A stretch of 9,567 nt of DNA from Anaerolineae bacterium (GTDB lineage Bacteria > Chloroflexota > Anaerolineae > B4-G1 > SLSP01). The translations under genes were made by a program, and so were the position numbers. The stretch is from positions 1 through 9,567 of the forward strand of contig JAGHDT010000284.1 of the NCBI GenBank assembly GCA_021159805.1, written 5' to 3'. Positions within the stretch are counted from its first letter, which is position 1. Each line of letters opens with the position of its first letter. The notes beneath the pieces are model-generated. The model searched no databases and was not told where the DNA came from. It worked only from the letters and a program-made list of their open reading frames with translations. Of this stretch, positions 6,093 to 9,567 are shown in pieces.

Positions 6093-6617
6093 TTAGGGCT
6101 TGGTTTTGTGGAAGTGGTGATCCTGCCCGGCTGCCGCGTCCTGCAGAAGGTCCACTGCGTGCGTCAGTACCATTACGACGGCATCCAGGTTTTCCTTCAC
6201 TGCTTTTGGGTTTCCGGGAAGGTTGATGATCAGCGTCCTGCCTCTGATCCCGGCGATACCTCTGGAGAGCATCGCGTAAGGGGTGACCTCGCGGGAGGCC
6301 GCTCGCATCGCTTCCGCCAAACCGGGCACGTCTTTCTCGATGACGTCCAGTGTGGCTTCCGGGGTGACATCGCGTGGTGCGACGCCGGTGCCGCCGGTTG
6401 TCAGGATGATGTCGAGGTCCCCCCGATCAGCCCAGCGCTGTAGCTGCGCCGCGATCTGCTCACGCTCATCCGGCACCACCGCGGTCTCTGCCACAACGGC
6501 TGCCAGCTGCGTCTCCACATAGGTCTTGACCGACGGGCCGCCCCGGTCTCGGTAGACACCGGCGGCGGCCCGATCGCTGACCGTCAAGACGGCAATGCGG
6601 AGGCGCTGGTGATCCAT
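6093..6617 (-). CDS. mogA: Molybdopterin adenylyltransferase (MogA/MoaB family)
   Basis: A 174-residue cytoplasmic protein of usual length for MogA/MoaB. MogA adenylylates molybdopterin with ATP before molybdate insertion, a late step of molybdenum cofactor synthesis. Motifs in order: AVLTVSDR (9-16), Asp50 in VVPDE, ILTTGGTGVAPRDVTPEAT (71-89), the substrate-binding block of this fold, GLAEAMR (99-105), MLSRGIAGIRG (116-126) and NLPGNPKAV (132-140). The TPEAT and AMLSRG motifs fit MogA better than plain MoaB, but the two are not always separable by sequence. The C-terminus ends with a histidine cluster, HHFHK. The start at 6617 is 3 bases after the stop of the PHP/AlbA_2 gene; its only ribosome site is a weak GGTGA inside the end of that gene, so translational coupling is likely. 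No other molybdenum cofactor gene is in the window, so its linkage to the PHP gene is unexpected. Confidence 0.9.
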   Translation of the reverse strand: MDHQRLRIAVLTVSDRAAAGVYRDRGGPSVKTYVETQLAAVVAETAVVPDEREQIAAQLQRWADRGDLDIILTTGGTGVAPRDVTPEATLDVIEKDVPGLAEAMRAASREVTPYAMLSRGIAGIRGRTLIINLPGNPKAVKENLDAVVMVLTHAVDLLQDAAAGQDHHFHKTKP

Positions 6618-6620
6618 AGG

Positions 6621-8369
6621 TTACTCTTCACCGACGAGGGTGGCCCACTTACCCTGGATGCCTTCTTTCGTGACGCCATAGTAGACGTGGAGATCCCCAT
6701 TGTCTTTCTGCACGAGATCCCAGCGAACGCGGTTACGGTACTCGCGCTGCCGCCAGATGCCGATGTCCTCAAACCAACGAACTTTGGAGATATCCACCGG
6801 GTTCGTCTCGGCTTCCTCAATGGCGTAGCGCCACAGATGCCGGGCCGACCGGCGGCTCACATTGTTGACCAGGCTTCCGTTCCGCAGGTCGCGCATCGTG
6901 TAGTAGCGGGTGTCGTTGCGCGTCGTGACCTCGGCGATCTCAACCCCGGTTTTCGGGGGATCCACGGACGCTGGAGTCCGGCCATGAGGCTCCTTCGCTG
7001 CAGGCCTGGGGGCTGGAGTCTTGGCCGGTCGCGGCGCAGGAGGGGATCCTCCGCGCATGCCAGCCTTGGTGAGTGCAACGATCTCATCGCGGACGGCTAT
7101 TGTCGTCTCTGCCTCGCCGCGGATGAAGATCTCGTTCTCATCCATGGCGTAGGGTGTGTGGATGCCTCGGGGAACGATGATGCGCACGACTTTTACGTTC
7201 TGGGTCTCCTGAATGTCTGCCGTGATCTCGAGCTGCGGTGTGATGCGCTCCTGCACTTCCTGCTTGAAGATGTTCACAACTCGCGTGGGTGCTGCCCCGA
7301 CCCCGGTCACCGGGTGCTTGGCGTCCAAAGGTATGCCGATGTAGAGCGTGCCGCCATTGGTGTTGGCGAATGCGCAGATGTCGGCAATGATCGCGTCGCG
7401 GTAGCCGCCGCGCTGGCTGTAGCGTTCGTGGAACTCCTGGACGATGTTCGGTCCCTCTTCTCGTGCGGCCTGGATATAGTCCACCGGCGTGGCTTGCGGG
7501 CTATAGGGCCGCGTGCGCGCGAAGTCGTCGCCGGTGAAGACAGCGCGTAGGGCCTTGAAAGAGCACTCGGGCAAGAGCACCTCAGTCATACGTTCACCGA
7601 CGCCCAGATTGCGGGACTTGTCCTGCTGGCGTTTCAGGCGGTGAGCGTCGGAGCCCTGGATGCAGCGCATCCTGCGCGGGTACTCGGGCTTGGAGCCGTC
7701 GAAGAATCGCGTGGAAGTCTTGCGTCCTGTCTTTTCAAGATCGGTCACCTCAAGAGCGTGCAAGTGCTCGTCCTGGGTGAATGCAATACGCGTTTGGCCG
7801 CCGAACTGTATGCCCTGTAGGGCGACGCCATGCGAGGAGTTCGCGTGTGCGCCAATCACAATGCCCCCGGCCTCGTCGATGAGCTGATATGCGGTCAGAA
7901 CATCGCTGGTGGCGCCCACATCTGTCGCGCCGTCATCCAGCTTGTCCGCGGGGATATTCAGTTTCAATAGGAGGAACTCAAGGTCGCGAATCTCTGTCTC
8001 GGGAGGAAATATCCCAATGATGTGAAACCCAAATGTGGCGGTGAATTCAACGCCTTTCAGGAGGAGGATGCGGTCGAGGAGCCTCCGGTATTCTGCCAGT
8101 CCCTGGCGCTCTGCGCTCGTCAGGCGTCCCAATCTCTCGAGGAGTTCCAGGTTGTCGATTTCATCCTGCATCTTCCTGTAGCCTGCCACCGTGTTGTGGT
8201 CGGTGAAGGCCATAATGTCGACGCCCTTGCGTTCTGCCTCGCGCAGAATGTCCACGTAGCCCACGTTGTCCTGCTGGTAATCGGTCGAAGCAGGCGTATG
8301 GATATGTGCGTCAAGTTTGTACCACTGCTCCTTGGACGGATTCGGCCGTTTTCTTCTTCGTCTTGCCAT
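6621..8369 (-). CDS. PHP phosphoesterase / AlbA_2 (Schlafen-type) fusion protein
   Basis: A 582-residue cytoplasmic multidomain protein. After a basic N-terminus (ARRRRKR) comes a PHP metal-dependent phosphoesterase domain (about 17-290) with the full expected ligand set: His22 and His24 in HIHTPAS, Asp57 and His58 in FTDHNT, Glu108 in GVEFT, His116, His175 in GAHANSS, and Asp241/His243 in IQGSDAH. The HTPAS-x-DY opening resembles TrlF-like PHP proteins more than polymerase PHP domains (from memory). Residues about 300-435 match the AlbA_2 (Schlafen/divergent AAA_4 type) nucleic-acid-binding fold, with DICAFANTNGGTLYIGIP (330-347) and FIRGEAETT. A Pro/Ala-rich linker (about 438-476) leads to an unrecognised C-terminal domain (485-582) rich in Trp, Tyr and Arg. 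GGAG precedes the ATG by 9 bases. It lies 51 bases after the response regulator and 3 before mogA. The most likely role is nucleic-acid or nucleotide hydrolysis guided by the AlbA_2 domain; target and physiological role are unknown. Confidence 0.85.
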   Translation of the reverse strand: MARRRRKRPNPSKEQWYKLDAHIHTPASTDYQQDNVGYVDILREAERKGVDIMAFTDHNTVAGYRKMQDEIDNLELLERLGRLTSAERQGLAEYRRLLDRILLLKGVEFTATFGFHIIGIFPPETEIRDLEFLLLKLNIPADKLDDGATDVGATSDVLTAYQLIDEAGGIVIGAHANSSHGVALQGIQFGGQTRIAFTQDEHLHALEVTDLEKTGRKTSTRFFDGSKPEYPRRMRCIQGSDAHRLKRQQDKSRNLGVGERMTEVLLPECSFKALRAVFTGDDFARTRPYSPQATPVDYIQAAREEGPNIVQEFHERYSQRGGYRDAIIADICAFANTNGGTLYIGIPLDAKHPVTGVGAAPTRVVNIFKQEVQERITPQLEITADIQETQNVKVVRIIVPRGIHTPYAMDENEIFIRGEAETTIAVRDEIVALTKAGMRGGSPPAPRPAKTPAPRPAAKEPHGRTPASVDPPKTGVEIAEVTTRNDTRYYTMRDLRNGSLVNNVSRRSARHLWRYAIEEAETNPVDISKVRWFEDIGIWRQREYRNRVRWDLVQKDNGDLHVYYGVTKEGIQGKWATLVGEE

Positions 8370-8394
8370 ACTACATTTCTCCAGCTCCCAATAC

Positions 8395-8410
8395 CCACGC
8401 GTGTGCGTGG
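8395..8410. other. Small perfect hairpin between response regulator and PHP gene
   Basis: CCACGC (8395-8400) and GCGTGG (8405-8410) flank a 4-base loop in the 51-base gap between the two co-directional genes. There is no U-tract, so it is more likely an mRNA-processing or attenuation point than a full terminator. It could also be chance. Confidence 0.35.
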
Positions 8411-8420
8411 TCCAACATAA

Positions 8421-8777
8421 CTATGTCCCTACCATCTCGCGGATTTTCGCCAATAGCTGATTTGGGCGGAAAGGCTTCAGCATGAAGCCGTCGGCTCCGG
8501 CACTCAAACAAGCACTCTCTCGATCCATCCCAGACGTCACGAGGATGGGAACTGCCTTCAGGTTCTCGTCCGATTTGAGGCCCAAGAGCGGTGCCATCGC
8601 ATCCCCGCCGGCCAGGTGGTAGTCCATCAAAATGAAACCGGGATCTTCGCGCTGCGTTGTCGGGATGATATCCTCCGGTCGCTTCACCGTCACCACCTCG
8701 TTGCCTTCGAGTTCCATCAAGGTTCTCAATAGGCTGAGCATCACGGCATCGTCGTCAGCTATGAGTATCTTGATCAT
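8421..8777 (-). CDS. Stand-alone CheY-like response regulator
   Basis: A 118-residue receiver domain with no output domain. All catalytic residues are present: the acidic cluster Asp8-Asp9-Asp10 (IADDDA), the phospho-acceptor Asp52 in ILMDYHL, the switch Thr81/Ser82 in LVTSG, and Lys101 followed by Pro102 in MLKPF. It should therefore be phosphorylated by a histidine kinase or phosphotransfer protein and act by protein-protein contact. No kinase is in the window, so it is an orphan here. AAGGAG lies 10 bases before the ATG, and a candidate extended -10 promoter is at 8919-8927. It is the first gene of the minus-strand run leading into the PHP/AlbA_2 gene, so it may share a transcript with it, although the 51-base gap holds a small hairpin. 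Partner unknown. Confidence 0.92.
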   Translation of the reverse strand: MIKILIADDDAVMLSLLRTLMELEGNEVVTVKRPEDIIPTTQREDPGFILMDYHLAGGDAMAPLLGLKSDENLKAVPILVTSGMDRESACLSAGADGFMLKPFRPNQLLAKIREMVGT

Positions 8778-8918
8778 GACTACAGAACTCCTTATGGTGC
8801 TGTGCGAATGCGACAGGATTGGAGGCTCTCATCGCCCTATTGCAGCGCCAGGCTCAGGGCCAATACCGGTGAAGTCGGGGTTTTCTCAAGGAATGATCTA
8901 GCTAATGTCATGACTGAT

Positions 8919-8927
8919 ATTGTACCA
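8919..8927 (-). promoter_or_regulatory. Candidate extended -10 promoter for the response regulator
   Basis: Read on the minus strand the site is TGGTACAAT: a TACAAT hexamer (5 of 6 to consensus) preceded by the TG of an extended -10. No good -35 lies 16-18 bases upstream, which extended -10 promoters can tolerate. Transcription would start near 8912. Confidence 0.4.
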
Positions 8928-8971
8928 CAATTCAGTTCACAGAGTACGGCGATGGCGGGGGGCATGATCAT

Positions 8972-8999
8972 TTGTCTCTTCTGTTGACTAGGGTAGAAT
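8972..8999 (+). promoter_or_regulatory. Candidate sigma-70-like promoter for the DegV gene
   Basis: TTGTCT (8972-8977, 4 of 6) and TAGAAT (8994-8999, 5 of 6) are separated by 16 bases. Transcription would start near 9006, 95 bases before the GTG start codon. Confidence 0.4.
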
Positions 9000-9087
9000 C
9001 GGTGTGTCAAGGTTCATCGTATTTCTGTCATATCCATGGTCTGGTTCTTCTCGCTATTCCACTTTTACCGATTCTTTCTGTTCTTAT

Positions 9088-9092
9088 GGAGG
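9088..9092 (+). promoter_or_regulatory. Ribosome binding site deciding the DegV start
   Basis: GGAGG lies 8 bases before GTG 9101. An in-frame ATG at 9086 overlaps this site and has no site of its own, so GTG 9101 is preferred. Confidence 0.7.
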
Positions 9093-9100
9093 CTCTTATC

Positions 9101-9567
9101 GTGAACCACTTCGCTGTTGTGACTGATAGCACGTCCAATCTGGCACCTGACTTGGCTGAGCAGTACGATGTAGATGTCATTCCTCTGAACATCCATTGGG
9201 GGGACGAGTCGTTCCTCGACGGTGTGACGTTGGAGGCGGACACGTTTTACCGCTGGCTGAAGGAGCGCAAGGAGCTCCCCAAGACCTCACAACCCTCAGC
9301 CGGGGCCTTTGTTGCTTTCTTCGAGGAAGTGGCCGAGCGCCAGCAGGTGGACACGATTCTGGGTATCTTTATCTCCTCAGAGATGAGCGGTACGCTTGCC
9401 TCTGCGCTGCAGGCCAGGGCGGAGTTGGCCAGCACGCGCCCTGACTTGCATATTGAATTGCTGGATTCCCGCTCCGTATCGATGGGTCTGGGCGTTCAAG
9501 TGCTTGTGGCAGCCCGAGCCCTCAAGGCCCGGAAAACCCTTGAGGAGACCTTGGCGCTGGTCAAGCA
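9101..9567 (+). CDS. DegV family fatty-acid-binding protein, N-terminal part
   Basis: Translation from GTG 9101 gives 155 residues before the right edge; the family is usually about 280 residues, so roughly half is visible. It begins with (M)NHFAVVTDSTSNL, the standard DegV opening with the Asp-Ser-Thr loop. Further motifs are VDVIPLNIHWGDESFLDG (about 27-44), PKTSQPSAGAF (about 62-72), where the TSxPS serine contacts the fatty acid carboxylate, and ISSEMSGTLASA (about 91-102), followed by DSRSVSMGLG. DegV (FakB-like) proteins bind a fatty acid and, in bacteria with the FakA kinase, present it for phosphorylation and use in membrane lipid synthesis. No kinase gene is visible, so that link is unproven here. 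The start is set by GGAGG at 9088-9092. It is transcribed divergently from the response regulator. Confidence 0.92.
   Translation, partial: MNHFAVVTDSTSNLAPDLAEQYDVDVIPLNIHWGDESFLDGVTLEADTFYRWLKERKELPKTSQPSAGAFVAFFEEVAERQQVDTILGIFISSEMSGTLASALQARAELASTRPDLHIELLDSRSVSMGLGVQVLVAARALKARKTLEETLALVK

Larger units (their letters stand above)
8778..9100. other. Divergent intergenic region, 323 bases without a gene
   Basis: The region separates the response regulator (leftward) from the DegV gene (rightward). It contains candidate promoters for each, a roughly 135-base leader for the regulator and a roughly 95-base leader for DegV. I see no convincing small gene, RNA gene or long inverted repeat in it. 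Around 8890-9090 it is somewhat less GC-rich than the flanking genes, as expected of a promoter region. Confidence 0.6.

Noticed and set aside
6609..7550. Long open frame of 313 codons on the plus strand, antisense to the PHP/AlbA_2 gene
   Set aside because: It starts with an anti-mogA segment, has no recognisable domain, and lies wholly opposite a gene with clear catalytic motifs. Such frames are expected opposite GC-rich coding DNA.
8907..8914. Palindrome GTCATGAC at the predicted transcription start of the response regulator
   Set aside because: An 8-base perfect palindrome occurs about once every 256 bases by chance, and its flanks are not symmetrical.
8964..8971. Palindrome ATGATCAT next to the candidate -35 of the DegV gene
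   Set aside because: Same chance argument; no second copy or extended symmetry is seen in the region.
1..9567. CRISPR arrays, tRNA/rRNA genes, insertion sequences or attachment sites
   Set aside because: No regularly spaced direct repeats, no tRNA-like or rRNA-like stretches, no transposase or integrase, and no terminal repeats were seen on either strand.

Overview
The window looks like chromosomal DNA of a GC-rich free-living bacterium, most likely a member of the Chloroflexota (Anaerolineae-like). This is an inference from protein style: the membrane glycosyltransferase fragment, the RRGTL-type family 4 glycosyltransferase and the small WGDDW-repeat lipoprotein all resemble proteins I associate with that phylum. 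No rRNA, tRNA, phage, transposon or CRISPR sequence was seen. Shine-Dalgarno sites of the GGAGG/AAAGGA type precede most genes.

Left part (1-1485, minus strand): a glycan or envelope cassette. A family 4 glycosyltransferase (316-1485) lies 13 bases upstream of a polytopic GT-C type membrane glycosyltransferase cut by the window edge (1-302). Both face away from an intergenic region with a good sigma-70-like promoter pointing right.

Centre left (1665-2688, plus strand): a two-gene unit, a secreted lipoprotein made of two tandem copies of one small domain, then an EamA-type membrane protein that appears to lack about 20-25 residues in its middle. A strong hairpin at 2740-2790 follows. Next comes a complete flavodiiron protein (2868-4079), an oxygen or nitric oxide reductase.

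Centre right (8777 down to 4186, minus strand): a co-directional run read in the order: stand-alone CheY-like response regulator, 582-residue PHP phosphoesterase / Schlafen-type AlbA_2 fusion with an unrecognised C-terminal domain, MogA/MoaB molybdopterin adenylyltransferase (3 bases after the fusion gene), then, after a 251-base structured leader, the bifunctional NAD(P)HX repair enzyme NnrD/NnrE. The PHP-AlbA_2 fusion is the best candidate for something undescribed: its PHP metal ligands are intact, its N-terminus resembles TrlF-type PHP proteins, and it is fused to a probable nucleic-acid-binding domain.

Right edge (9101-9567, plus strand): the start of a DegV-family fatty-acid-binding protein, divergent from the response regulator across 323 bases holding candidate promoters for both directions.

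Apart from the glycosyltransferase pair, the lipoprotein/EamA pair and the tightly spaced PHP-mogA pair, the genes are functionally mixed. Flavodiiron protein and NAD(P)HX repair both fit oxidative or metabolic stress protection; MogA supplies molybdenum cofactor. No complete, obvious defence island or biosynthetic cluster is visible.
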